NCBI GenBank assembly: GCA_017466885.1
Contig: JAFTTH010000025.1
Coordinates: forward strand, 47,326 to 111,325
Length of the DNA stretch: 64,000 bases
Direction: 5' to 3'
Source of the DNA: Oscillospiraceae bacterium
GTDB taxonomy: Bacteria; Bacillota; Clostridia; Oscillospirales; Ruminococcaceae
The position numbers and the translations under genes were made by a program. This document shows positions 9,009 through 17,087 of the stretch, piece by piece. Numbering within the stretch: the first letter of the stretch is position 1; each line of letters begins with the position of its first letter. Below the pieces are notes generated by a model. The model did no database searches and was not told the origin of the DNA. It saw nothing but the letters and a program-made list of their open reading frames with translations.

Positions 9009-11588
9009 ATGAAGAATCGGTTTCGATACCTGCGGGTCGCGGCACTGGGTGCGGCGCTTCTGATGGGAATTTCTGTCAGTCCGGTGATGACCGGTTGGGC
9101 GGAAACAAAAGAGGAAGAAAAGCCCTTGACTCCCCTGAAAGCGGCCGGAAGCTGGATCCGTCAGGCGGAAAACCAGGACCTTGCTCTTTGGATTTATGAT
9201 GACGGTAAGCTGATGAACTTTGCCCTGGAAGATAAGGCAACCGGCCAGAAGCTTTACGCATCCCCCTTTGAAACGGCGGAAGAAGCCTCCGGACTTTCCG
9301 ACCGGCTCAAGTCCCAGTTAAGCATCACCTTTAATGATACCACCTCTGCGGAGCAGACGATGAATAGCTTCAAGCATTCCGTCTCCAAAACGCAGCATAC
9401 TGTTTATAAGATCGACCAGGGCTTGCGGATTGAGTACGTTTTGGGTGCACCGCAGGAGAGCCGTCTCCTGCCGGAGATCCTTCGCAAGGAGACCTACGAA
9501 GCGCTTATCTCCACCCTGGACGAAAAAGAGCAGAAACGGGTCAACCTTTATTATAAGCTCCAAAGCCTCAGCGAAATGAATGAGGAAGTCAAGGCGCAGT
9601 GGCTGGAAACCTATCCCGCCCTGGCGGAGCACGATCTGTATATCCTGGCTTCCAACGCCAACACCAAGGCCAAAAATGAGATGGAAGGCTATTGGCGGAA
9701 GACCGAGCTGACCCTGGAGAAGATGAAAGAGGAATATCAGATCCTGGACTATCTTGCCGAAGGGTCAAACGATCCCTCCTTCCTGATCCCTCTGGAGCTG
9801 GTGCTGGAGGAAAAAGGACTGGTTGCCCGGATCGATAACGAGGATATCGTTTTTGACAGCACCCATTTCCATCTGTTCAAAATCTCTTTGCTGGAATTTT
9901 TCGGAGCAGCCCCGGAGGGTGCGGAGGGCTTTCTCCTCCTGCCGGACGGCAGCGGCTCCATTGTATCCTTTACCCAGTCGGAGCCCCGTGCGGCACTGAC
10001 CCAGACCGGTACCCTTTACGGCCGGGATCTCTCGGACGAAAATGACACCGGAACCGGCCTTTACTACCATTTCCCGGTCTTCGGACTGGTTAAAAACGGG
10101 GTCGGATATACCGCCATTCTTCGGGCAAATGAAGCAGGGGCGGAGATTTCGGCAGAGCTTGCCGGATCTACCCACAGCCTCCATACTGCGTTTTCTGTTT
10201 ATAACTATGCGGCGCGGGCGCAGGCTCCCTCGGGTGACCCGGTGGATCCCATCTGGAACCTTTATGAGAAAAAGCCCTCGACCCAGCCTTACGAGGTCAT
10301 TTACTCCTTCCTGACCGGGGAGGATGCTGATCCCTTCGGAATGGCCGACACATACCGGGAACACCTCAAGGCGCAGGGAATGACCCCGATGGAGGAGAAA
10401 AAAGGTGCCTCCTTCGTGGTGGAGATGATGGGTGCGATGGACAGCACCGGTCGCTTCCTCTTCATCCCGGTGACGGTGGAAACACCCCTTTCCACCTTTG
10501 AGGATGGCAAGAGTCTCCTGACCCGGTTCGAGGAGGCGGGGATCGAAAACCTGACCCTCCGGCTGACCGGCTGGTGCAACGGTGGGTATACCAACACCCC
10601 GATCCGCGGATTGTCCGTTGCAGGGACAATGGGCGGCACAGACGGCCTCCGCTCCCTTACAGAGCATTCCGCCTCTTTGGGATACCGCCTGACCCCCGAC
10701 GCTGACTTTATCTTCTTTGACAAGCAAACGATTTTTGACGGCTGGCAGAGCCATCGGGATGCCCTCCGCACTGTGGAGGGGAAAACCATCCGTCTTGCGG
10801 GGGTCAACGCCGCCAGCTATGAGGAGGATGAGGATTTCCTCCGGTATACCGTTAATGCCCTGCGGGCGGAGGAAAACTCCGGAGTGTTCTTCGGAGAGAT
10901 GAAAAAACTGGGGCTTTCGGGCGTTTCTCTTTCCTCCATCGGCAGCTACGTTTCCGCCAGTTACCCCAACGATGATCCCATTCATCCCTCCGAGTCTGCT
11001 GCAGCCTTTGCGCGGATTGCCGCAGGCTTTGAAGGGGACGTCCTTGCGGATGGAATCAACGCCTACCTCTACCCGGTGGTGGATGCCCTGACCAATGTTC
11101 CTGTGTCGGATAGCGGTCTGAATCAGTTCGGGGAGGCATTCCCCTTCCTGCAGACGGTTCTCCGGGGATATGTGGAGCTTTCGGCGGCACCGATGAATCT
11201 TTCGGATGATCCCGAAACCGCCTGGCTTTCTGCGGTGGAGTACGGAATTGCCCCCTCGGTACGGCTGGCCTTCCAAAATGTGGAAAAGCTCCGCTCCAGC
11301 ACGGAGCTCTCCGCCTCTTACGCGGTCAATGCCGCCTACTGGATGGATCAGAGTATCGCGGTCTTTGCAAAGGCACAGACCGTTTTGGATCAGGTGGCAG
11401 AGGGTGAGATCGTCGGCCATAGCAGAGTGGGCAAAAAGCTCTACCGTACTGATTTCAGCAACGGAAAAACCATCCTGGTCAATTACGCAGACGATGCGGC
11501 CGACTGGAATGGCGTCACCGTTCCCGGTAAAGATTGCACCGTGATCCCAACACCCGCCGGGACAATGGAAGGAGGAGAGGCAGAATGA
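9009..11588 (+). CDS. Secreted DUF5696-type protein
   Basis: About 859 residues with a clear signal peptide (MKNRFRYLRVAALG onward, cleavage near GWAE). The middle contains LLPDGSGSIVSF and a long TIM-barrel-like stretch with DADFIFFDKQ near 570, features of the DUF5696 family that accompanies carbohydrate importers. No catalytic pair can be assigned with certainty, though a glycosidase-like barrel is plausible. ATG at 9009 is chosen over 8976 because AAAGGAG lies at 8994-9000. Its 3' end overlaps the next permease by 4 bp. It should act outside the membrane, presenting or trimming the glycan taken up by the neighbouring transporters. Confidence 0.68.
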   Translation: MKNRFRYLRVAALGAALLMGISVSPVMTGWAETKEEEKPLTPLKAAGSWIRQAENQDLALWIYDDGKLMNFALEDKATGQKLYASPFETAEEASGLSDRLKSQLSITFNDTTSAEQTMNSFKHSVSKTQHTVYKIDQGLRIEYVLGAPQESRLLPEILRKETYEALISTLDEKEQKRVNLYYKLQSLSEMNEEVKAQWLETYPALAEHDLYILASNANTKAKNEMEGYWRKTELTLEKMKEEYQILDYLAEGSNDPSFLIPLELVLEEKGLVARIDNEDIVFDSTHFHLFKISLLEFFGAAPEGAEGFLLLPDGSGSIVSFTQSEPRAALTQTGTLYGRDLSDENDTGTGLYYHFPVFGLVKNGVGYTAILRANEAGAEISAELAGSTHSLHTAFSVYNYAARAQAPSGDPVDPIWNLYEKKPSTQPYEVIYSFLTGEDADPFGMADTYREHLKAQGMTPMEEKKGASFVVEMMGAMDSTGRFLFIPVTVETPLSTFEDGKSLLTRFEEAGIENLTLRLTGWCNGGYTNTPIRGLSVAGTMGGTDGLRSLTEHSASLGYRLTPDADFIFFDKQTIFDGWQSHRDALRTVEGKTIRLAGVNAASYEEDEDFLRYTVNALRAEENSGVFFGEMKKLGLSGVSLSSIGSYVSASYPNDDPIHPSESAAAFARIAAGFEGDVLADGINAYLYPVVDALTNVPVSDSGLNQFGEAFPFLQTVLRGYVELSAAPMNLSDDPETAWLSAVEYGIAPSVRLAFQNVEKLRSSTELSASYAVNAAYWMDQSIAVFAKAQTVLDQVAEGEIVGHSRVGKKLYRTDFSNGKTILVNYADDAADWNGVTVPGKDCTVIPTPAGTMEGGEAE

Positions 11589-12511
11589 TTGCACAAAAGA
11601 GCCATAAGGGCCTCTCCTACCGCAAAAAGAAGGAACTGAAGGGCTGGATCTTTGTTTCCCTCTTCCTTCTGGGATTCTTGGTTTACTATCTGCCGGTTCT
11701 GATTGATGCCGTCCGGTATAGCTTCAGCGATCTGGATGTGACCGGCAAGCAGCTTTTGGTAACTTTTGTGGGTGGGGAGCATTATCATTATGCATTTATG
11801 GTCCACCCCGACTTTCTCAAAACTCTCGTTACCTCTATCGGTCAGTTGGGAGGGGAAATCGGAGCCATTCTGATCTTCAGCCTCTTTTTGGCCACTGTCC
11901 TCAACCAGAAGATGCCGGGAAGAGCGTTCTTCCGGATGATATTTTTCATTCCGGTGGTTATGGCTACCGGTGTTGTGGAAAAATATGAGGTCAGCAATAT
12001 TCTGATGGAACAGATGGAAAATACCGCCGAAATGGGGAGCACCGCCGCATCGGGAGCACTCTTTGATGCGGAGGCTTTTCTGGCAACTATGGGGATCATC
12101 GATCCCAATATTGTGGAGATGCTCAGCTCCCTTTCGGAGGGGATCTATGGCATCGTTCAGAAATCGGGTGTCCAGCTGATTATCTTCCTGGCGGGTCTGC
12201 AGTCCATCTCTCCCTCTATTTATGAGGTCGCAAAGATCGAAGGAGCCTCCGGCTGGGAGATCTTCTGGAAGATTACCTTCCCCATGCTGATGCCGATGAT
12301 CTTTGTCAACACGATGTATACCATTATAGATTCCTTCACACGAAGCTCCAATGCGGTGGTGGAGCTGATTACCGAGATCGGCTTCCAGAACTCAAACCTC
12401 GAAGCGTCCACCGCAATGTCCCTGGTTTATTCGCTGGTGGTGCTGGCGGTGCTGGGGATCGTGGCAGGTGTCTTTACAATGATCAACCGAAGGCAGGGGG
12501 TGGAACGGTAA
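11585..12511 (+). CDS. Sugar ABC transporter permease, MalF type, with extended loop
   Basis: A 308-residue membrane subunit of a second importer. The start at 11585 overlaps the upstream gene's stop (ATGA) and follows GGAGGAG, so the two are translationally coupled. The EAA loop is YEVAKIEGASGWEIFWKI (about 211-228). An extracytoplasmic loop of about 55-60 residues (around 120-185, rich in E, M and A) is longer than in the first permease pair and may be a contact with its special binding partner. The next permease starts on the base after its stop codon. Confidence 0.9.
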   Translation: MIAQKSHKGLSYRKKKELKGWIFVSLFLLGFLVYYLPVLIDAVRYSFSDLDVTGKQLLVTFVGGEHYHYAFMVHPDFLKTLVTSIGQLGGEIGAILIFSLFLATVLNQKMPGRAFFRMIFFIPVVMATGVVEKYEVSNILMEQMENTAEMGSTAASGALFDAEAFLATMGIIDPNIVEMLSSLSEGIYGIVQKSGVQLIIFLAGLQSISPSIYEVAKIEGASGWEIFWKITFPMLMPMIFVNTMYTIIDSFTRSSNAVVELITEIGFQNSNLEASTAMSLVYSLVVLAVLGIVAGVFTMINRRQGVER

Positions 12512-13510
12512 ATGAACGGCAATCAAACAATCACCTCCGCCGGTGCGAAAAGGAAGCCTCTTTTATCGGGGCGGAAGGCGGAAATGCTCCGTTCCCCGAC
12601 CTTCTGGGGCGGAATCGGCTGGAAGATTTTCCGGTTTGTCCTCCTTTTGGGCCTGACTTATATGATCCTCCTGCCCTTCTTTTCCAAGATCGCAAGTGCC
12701 TTTATGTCCCAGAGCGATCTGTATGACAGTATGGTCAAGTTCATCCCCCGGAACCCCACCCTTGAGAATATCCTCTTTGTATTTGACTATGTCAACTATC
12801 CGGAGGGTTTTCTCAATTCTCTGTGGTTTTCCACCGCTTGTGCGTTGCTGGGCGTCCTCTCTGCCTGCCTGACTGGGTACGGACTGGCGGCCTTCAAATT
12901 CCGGGGACGGGGCATCCTCTTTGCCCTCGTTGTACTGACGATGGTTATCCCGCCCCAAACCATTCAGATCTCCTCCTTTATCAAGTTCAAATACTTTGAT
13001 ATTCTGGGGATCATTCAACTCCTGACCGGCTCGCCCTTGGCGCTGAACAACTCTCCGTTGCCGATGATCCTCCTGGCTTTGACCGGGTTTGGCATTAAAA
13101 ACGGCCTTTATATCTTTATTATGCGGCAGTTTTTCACCACCCTCCCGGCAGAGCTGAGCGAGGCAGCTGAGGTGGACGGTGCAAGCACCGCCCGGACCTT
13201 CTTCCAGATCATCCTTCCCACCGCCCGCCCCTTGGGAATGACCATTTTCCTGCTGGCCTTTTCCTGGCAGTGGCTGGATATCTACTATGCGGCGACCTTC
13301 TACCCCCAGTTTAATTTTCTGGCTACCTCTGTGGGAAAGATCGCAAACTCCATGACCGACTCCTTCGGCCAGCTTTACGATCACTCCGCCAAGCAGAGTA
13401 TGATTATCAACACAAACCTGTTGCTGATTATCCTACCCTTGATGGTTCTCTATCTGGTGGCGCAGAAGCAGTTTATTCAGGGTGTAGAGCGAAGCGGAAT
13501 CGTCGGTTAA
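12512..13510 (+). CDS. Sugar ABC transporter permease, MalG type
   Basis: A 332-residue membrane protein that completes the second importer. Its EAA loop reads SEAAEVDGASTARTFFQI near 224-241. The N-terminal 35 residues are a hydrophilic cytoplasmic extension before the first helix (about 36-58). It starts immediately after the preceding stop without a gap. An 82-bp gap then leads to the lipoprotein binding protein, probably on the same transcript. Confidence 0.9.
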   Translation: MNGNQTITSAGAKRKPLLSGRKAEMLRSPTFWGGIGWKIFRFVLLLGLTYMILLPFFSKIASAFMSQSDLYDSMVKFIPRNPTLENILFVFDYVNYPEGFLNSLWFSTACALLGVLSACLTGYGLAAFKFRGRGILFALVVLTMVIPPQTIQISSFIKFKYFDILGIIQLLTGSPLALNNSPLPMILLALTGFGIKNGLYIFIMRQFFTTLPAELSEAAEVDGASTARTFFQIILPTARPLGMTIFLLAFSWQWLDIYYAATFYPQFNFLATSVGKIANSMTDSFGQLYDHSAKQSMIINTNLLLIILPLMVLYLVAQKQFIQGVERSGIVG

Positions 13511-13592
13511 CCAAACGGTAAAAAAGCGATGGCGGTAGCTTTGAAGCGTTCCCTGAATGCCCGCTGAAACGATAAAAGGAAAGGTGTAAACG

Positions 13593-14981
13593 ATGAAAAG
13601 AAAGCAGATTTTTAGTCTCGTACTTGCTCTTTTGATGGGTTGCTCCATTCTGATGCTGTCCGGTTGCAACGGCGGCGAAACGGAAACGACCTCCTCCGGT
13701 GCAGAGAGCGGAACAACCTCTTCCGGCTCCTCTGGAACGACCTTTGACCTTCCCACAGAATACAATTTCAACGGTGAGTCCATTCTCATTAAGGCGTTTG
13801 GCGGCTACGGCTTTGCCAAAGAGGGCGCCAGTGAGATCAGTGACGTTGAGATCGAGTGGAAGGCCGCGGTGGAAAAGGCTTACAACTGTAAGCTGGAAAT
13901 GGAAACTTTGATTCCCAATGATACCCAGGTCTCCCTGGTAATCCGGATCCTGGGCGGTGAGAAGGTTGCGGACGTGATCTCCTGCCACCGTCTGGATGTT
14001 GAGAAGATGCGGATCTCGGGCAACCTTCTGGCTGACCTGAATACCCTGGAGGGCCTTGATGTTTCTGACGAGAGATGGAATGAGGGTCTGACCGAGGCAA
14101 TGACCTATAACGGCAAGACCTACGGCATTTTCCCCGACCGTCCTGACATCCAGTCCGGCCTCTTCTTCAACAAGGACCTGATGGAGTCTCTGAATCTGGA
14201 GTCCCCCTATCAGTACGTTATGAACAAAGAGTGGACTTATGATAAGTTCATCGAGTACTGTGAGGCTGCTACCTCCGGCGATCGTTACGGTGTTGCTTTT
14301 GATAACGATGCTCTGCTGACGATGTTCCACAATAACGGAATGCAGCTGATCACCAAGCAGGAAGACGGTACCATGAAGTACACCGCCTACTCCCAGGAAA
14401 ATATTGATACTATCTCTTACCTCAAAGAGAAGCTCGTTACCAATAAGCTTTCTCCCGAGGAGCTCCCCATTACCGATTACCACACTATGTTCAAAGAAGG
14501 CAAGCTCCTGTTCATGACCGGTCCGGATGCCTATATGGTAACCGAGAGTCAGTGGGGCTCCTGCGACTTTGAGGTCGGCTTCCTGCCGATGCCCATCGGC
14601 CCCAACGGAACCGATTACTCCTACCTCCTCCAGCAGTGGCCTCCCGTTCTCTGCGTCACCTCCACCAATGAGGATACCACCAAGGCTGTTGCGCTGCTCC
14701 GGGCGATCCTTGCCTGCGAGGATGTGACCGGCCCGATGCGTTGGGACGATATCGAGAACCGCTGGTTCGGCACCGATACCGAAGGCTTCGAGATCTATAA
14801 GATGCTCCAGCCCAAGGCTTATTATGACTGGGCGATCTATGACGTTGGTCTGCTGGACGTTATGTATCAGCCGGTTATGGTCTTTAAGCAGGCCGAAACT
14901 CCTATCGCCGCCACGATGGAAGGGGATAAGGACCGTTTGGCCGCAATGGTAGACGATATCTATAATAAAAATATGAAATAA
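13593..14981 (+). CDS. Extracellular solute-binding lipoprotein (family 1 sugar-binding)
   Basis: A 462-residue lipoprotein; the signal peptide ends in the lipobox LSGC with the acylated Cys at 27, followed by a Ser/Thr/Gly-rich linker to about 50. The rest has the layout of carbohydrate-binding proteins with a TYGIFPDRPDIQSGLFFNKD segment in the first lobe. It sits right after the second permease pair, and an AAAGGTG site precedes the ATG. The likely role is to capture the sugar for permeases 11585-13510. A hairpin follows the gene, a common way to raise the level of binding-protein mRNA. Confidence 0.88.
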   Translation: MKRKQIFSLVLALLMGCSILMLSGCNGGETETTSSGAESGTTSSGSSGTTFDLPTEYNFNGESILIKAFGGYGFAKEGASEISDVEIEWKAAVEKAYNCKLEMETLIPNDTQVSLVIRILGGEKVADVISCHRLDVEKMRISGNLLADLNTLEGLDVSDERWNEGLTEAMTYNGKTYGIFPDRPDIQSGLFFNKDLMESLNLESPYQYVMNKEWTYDKFIEYCEAATSGDRYGVAFDNDALLTMFHNNGMQLITKQEDGTMKYTAYSQENIDTISYLKEKLVTNKLSPEELPITDYHTMFKEGKLLFMTGPDAYMVTESQWGSCDFEVGFLPMPIGPNGTDYSYLLQQWPPVLCVTSTNEDTTKAVALLRAILACEDVTGPMRWDDIENRWFGTDTEGFEIYKMLQPKAYYDWAIYDVGLLDVMYQPVMVFKQAETPIAATMEGDKDRLAAMVDDIYNKNMK

Positions 14982-14997
14982 TCAACCGCGGTGCGCT

Positions 14998-15023
14998 CCC
15001 ATCCCTCTTTTTTGAGGGGTGGG
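14998..15023 (+). terminator. Hairpin between binding protein and surface protein
   Basis: CCCATCCCTC and GAGGGGTGGG pair around a T6 loop, with only TTTG after the stem. It is 16 bp after the binding-protein stop. It may be a partial terminator or an mRNA-stabilising hairpin, since the next gene is close behind and has no clear promoter of its own. Confidence 0.5.
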
Positions 15024-15048
15024 TTTGCCTGCAGAAAGAAGGATAGCG

Positions 15049-15948
15049 ATGAAAAAGATGTTTTCCAAGTGGATTTCCGTTGGTATGGCGGCAATGGTTG
15101 CAGTCTGTGCCCTGATGATGCCCGCATCGGCAGCCGAGATATTCCCCCTCCAGGCTTATACAGAGGACCAGCCCATGGGAATCTTTGTAAAGAGCCCCTT
15201 TATTGACGTGGAAGTGGACGGAGAGTCCTTCCAGATCAAGGGAAATAACCCCCAGGCCAACGGTGAGCCGAATATTGTGTTTTATGTGACCAGAGCCCAG
15301 CTGGAGGCGACTCCCTACCTGATCCTTGATATTGCAAACAGCGGAGATCCCGAGGTTGGCCCCCTGTTTCATGTTCGCGGCCAGTGGGTCAACGATACCC
15401 TCAATACCCCCAAATTCTATCATTCTGCCCGGGCAAATGGAATGACCGGCTTGACCTGCATTGACCTTCTGACAACAATGAAGCTGGTTGGCGACGATCC
15501 CAGTGGTATGAATATTCATATTCATCATGTCAATCATCCCTATGATGATACCTCCAAGCAGCCTCTCGTGTTCAATAAGATCTACCTCACCTCTGAACCG
15601 ATTGAGAATACCTGGGAGGAAAAAGAGGATACTCCTGTTGAGTCCACTCCTGTAGAATCCACCCCCGCAGAGTCCACTCCTGAGGTGTCTACCCCCGAGG
15701 AGTCTACCCCCGCGGAGTCTACCCCCGAGGAGTCTACCCCTGCAGAGTCTACCCCCACAGAGTCTACCCCTGCGACCGAGTCCAAGCCTGAGAATGAGTC
15801 CCAGGCCGCTTCGGATGCCGGCACCGGCTCTTCTGACCCTGCCGACCCCACCGGTTTGATCGTGACCCTGGTGATCGTGGCAGTTGTGGTTGCGGCTGGC
15901 GTAGTTGTGCTGGTGATCGTCCTGAAGAAGAAAAAGAACGCTGCGTAA
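15049..15948 (+). CDS. Secreted, membrane-anchored protein with ESTP repeats and Lys tail
   Basis: About 299 residues. Signal peptide (MKKMFSKWISVGMAAMVAV onward), then a single beta-sandwich-like domain (about 30-185) with ATPYLILDIANSG, similar in pattern to the domains of the proteins at 54.9 and 56.5 kb. A low-complexity ESTP repeat (15-bp DNA period, about 15630-15780), one transmembrane helix and a KKKKNAA tail follow. The last two features tether it to the membrane with the repeat acting as a wall-spanning stalk. ATG at 15049 follows AGAAAGAAGGA. It may bind carbohydrate for the neighbouring importer; that is inference. Confidence 0.75.
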   Translation: MKKMFSKWISVGMAAMVAVCALMMPASAAEIFPLQAYTEDQPMGIFVKSPFIDVEVDGESFQIKGNNPQANGEPNIVFYVTRAQLEATPYLILDIANSGDPEVGPLFHVRGQWVNDTLNTPKFYHSARANGMTGLTCIDLLTTMKLVGDDPSGMNIHIHHVNHPYDDTSKQPLVFNKIYLTSEPIENTWEEKEDTPVESTPVESTPAESTPEVSTPEESTPAESTPEESTPAESTPTESTPATESKPENESQAASDAGTGSSDPADPTGLIVTLVIVAVVVAAGVVVLVIVLKKKKNAA

Positions 15949-15960
15949 CATTTGTTTTTT

Positions 15961-15992
15961 GCCACCCCTTTCCTTTTGGGGTCAGGGGTGGC
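15961..15992. terminator. GC-rich hairpin after the surface protein gene
   Basis: GCCACCCC pairs with GGGGTGGC over a 16-nt loop, 13 bp after the stop codon. A T-run lies before rather than after the stem, so termination strength on the plus strand is doubtful; it may instead mark an RNA-processing point ahead of the LacI gene. Confidence 0.4.
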
Positions 15993-16020
15993 CATTTAGA
16001 ATTGACGGGAGGTTTCGGAA

Positions 16021-17061
16021 ATGGGAAACCGCATTACTTTGGATGATATTGCCCGAAAGGTAAATGTATCCAAGGCGGTCGTTTCCAGAGCGTTGCGGGA
16101 TAAGTATGGCGTCAACCCCGAAACCCGCAGCCGGATTCTGATTGCCGCAGTAGAGCTCGGTTACGATTTTAAGAATATCGGCAGAAGTGCCGCTACAAAA
16201 ACCCCCCACAAGGGAGATCGCATCTGCGTTGTCGTAAGCCGCACGGACTATATGAAGGACGATTTCTACGGGCGGATTATTTACGGAATCGAAAATGTCC
16301 TCCACGAAAACCAGGAGGAATTTTATCTGTCCATCCTGGAAAATGAGGCGGACCAGGAGGTTGCCGTCAATCTCCGGAAGATCCGGGCCAAGGGTGTGAT
16401 TGTGGTCGGCCTTGTGAACTATCAAAATATTGCTGCGATTCTTTCCAGCGGTGTTCCGGTGGTGCTGGTGGATACCCTCTATACCGATATGCGGGTCGAC
16501 CGGATTTCCGCCAATAACTTTATGGGCGGACTGGAAGCGGCGGAGCATCTGATTCAATGCGGCCACCGTCAGCTTGCCTTTGTGGGAGACATTCATTTCT
16601 CCACCAACTTCAATGACCGTTACCGGGGATTTTGCAAGGCTCTGGAGGATCACCGGGAGTTGGGAATCACAGACATCAGCGTTACCGGTGCGTATACGGA
16701 TCCGATCCTTTTGATTGATCTGGAGGGCCTCTATCGCCTGATTGCGGGGACGGTGGAACCCGTCGGGATCGTTTGCGCCAACGATAATATTGCATTTGAA
16801 ATCTACCGGATTGCAGAGGAAATGGGTCGGAGCATCCCTCAGGATATTTCGGTCATTGGCTTCTGCAATACCGAAAAATGCGGATGGGCCTCCCCGAAGC
16901 TTACCAGCGTGGAGATTCCCAAGCTGGAGCTTGGAAAGCAGGCGGTCTGGATGATGATGGACCGGATCGCCCGGAAGGATACCCCTGCCCAGCTTCGTCA
17001 GCTGGATACAACCCTGGAAAAACGGGATTCCGTTGCGGATATTCCGATCAAAGACCGGTAA
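16021..17061 (+). CDS. LacI-family transcriptional regulator
   Basis: A 346-residue repressor. The N-terminal helix-turn-helix is textbook for the family (ITLDDIARKVNVSKAVVSRA at 5-24, hinge near 45-58). It is followed by the periplasmic-binding-protein-like effector domain (about 62-335). ATG at 16021 follows GGGAGG at 8-9 bp. Located inside the importer locus, it most likely senses the imported sugar and controls these genes. The TTGCG-type operator family in this window is a candidate target, but the truncated LacI at 58.4 kb is an equally good candidate regulator. Confidence 0.9.
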   Translation: MGNRITLDDIARKVNVSKAVVSRALRDKYGVNPETRSRILIAAVELGYDFKNIGRSAATKTPHKGDRICVVVSRTDYMKDDFYGRIIYGIENVLHENQEEFYLSILENEADQEVAVNLRKIRAKGVIVVGLVNYQNIAAILSSGVPVVLVDTLYTDMRVDRISANNFMGGLEAAEHLIQCGHRQLAFVGDIHFSTNFNDRYRGFCKALEDHRELGITDISVTGAYTDPILLIDLEGLYRLIAGTVEPVGIVCANDNIAFEIYRIAEEMGRSIPQDISVIGFCNTEKCGWASPKLTSVEIPKLELGKQAVWMMMDRIARKDTPAQLRQLDTTLEKRDSVADIPIKDR

Positions 17062-17087
17062 AACGGTTTAGAAATGGAGCGAAAAGA

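Noticed and set aside
9765..11594. 609-codon minus-strand frame
   Set aside because: Antisense of the DUF5696 gene, which has signal peptide, ribosome binding site and operon context.
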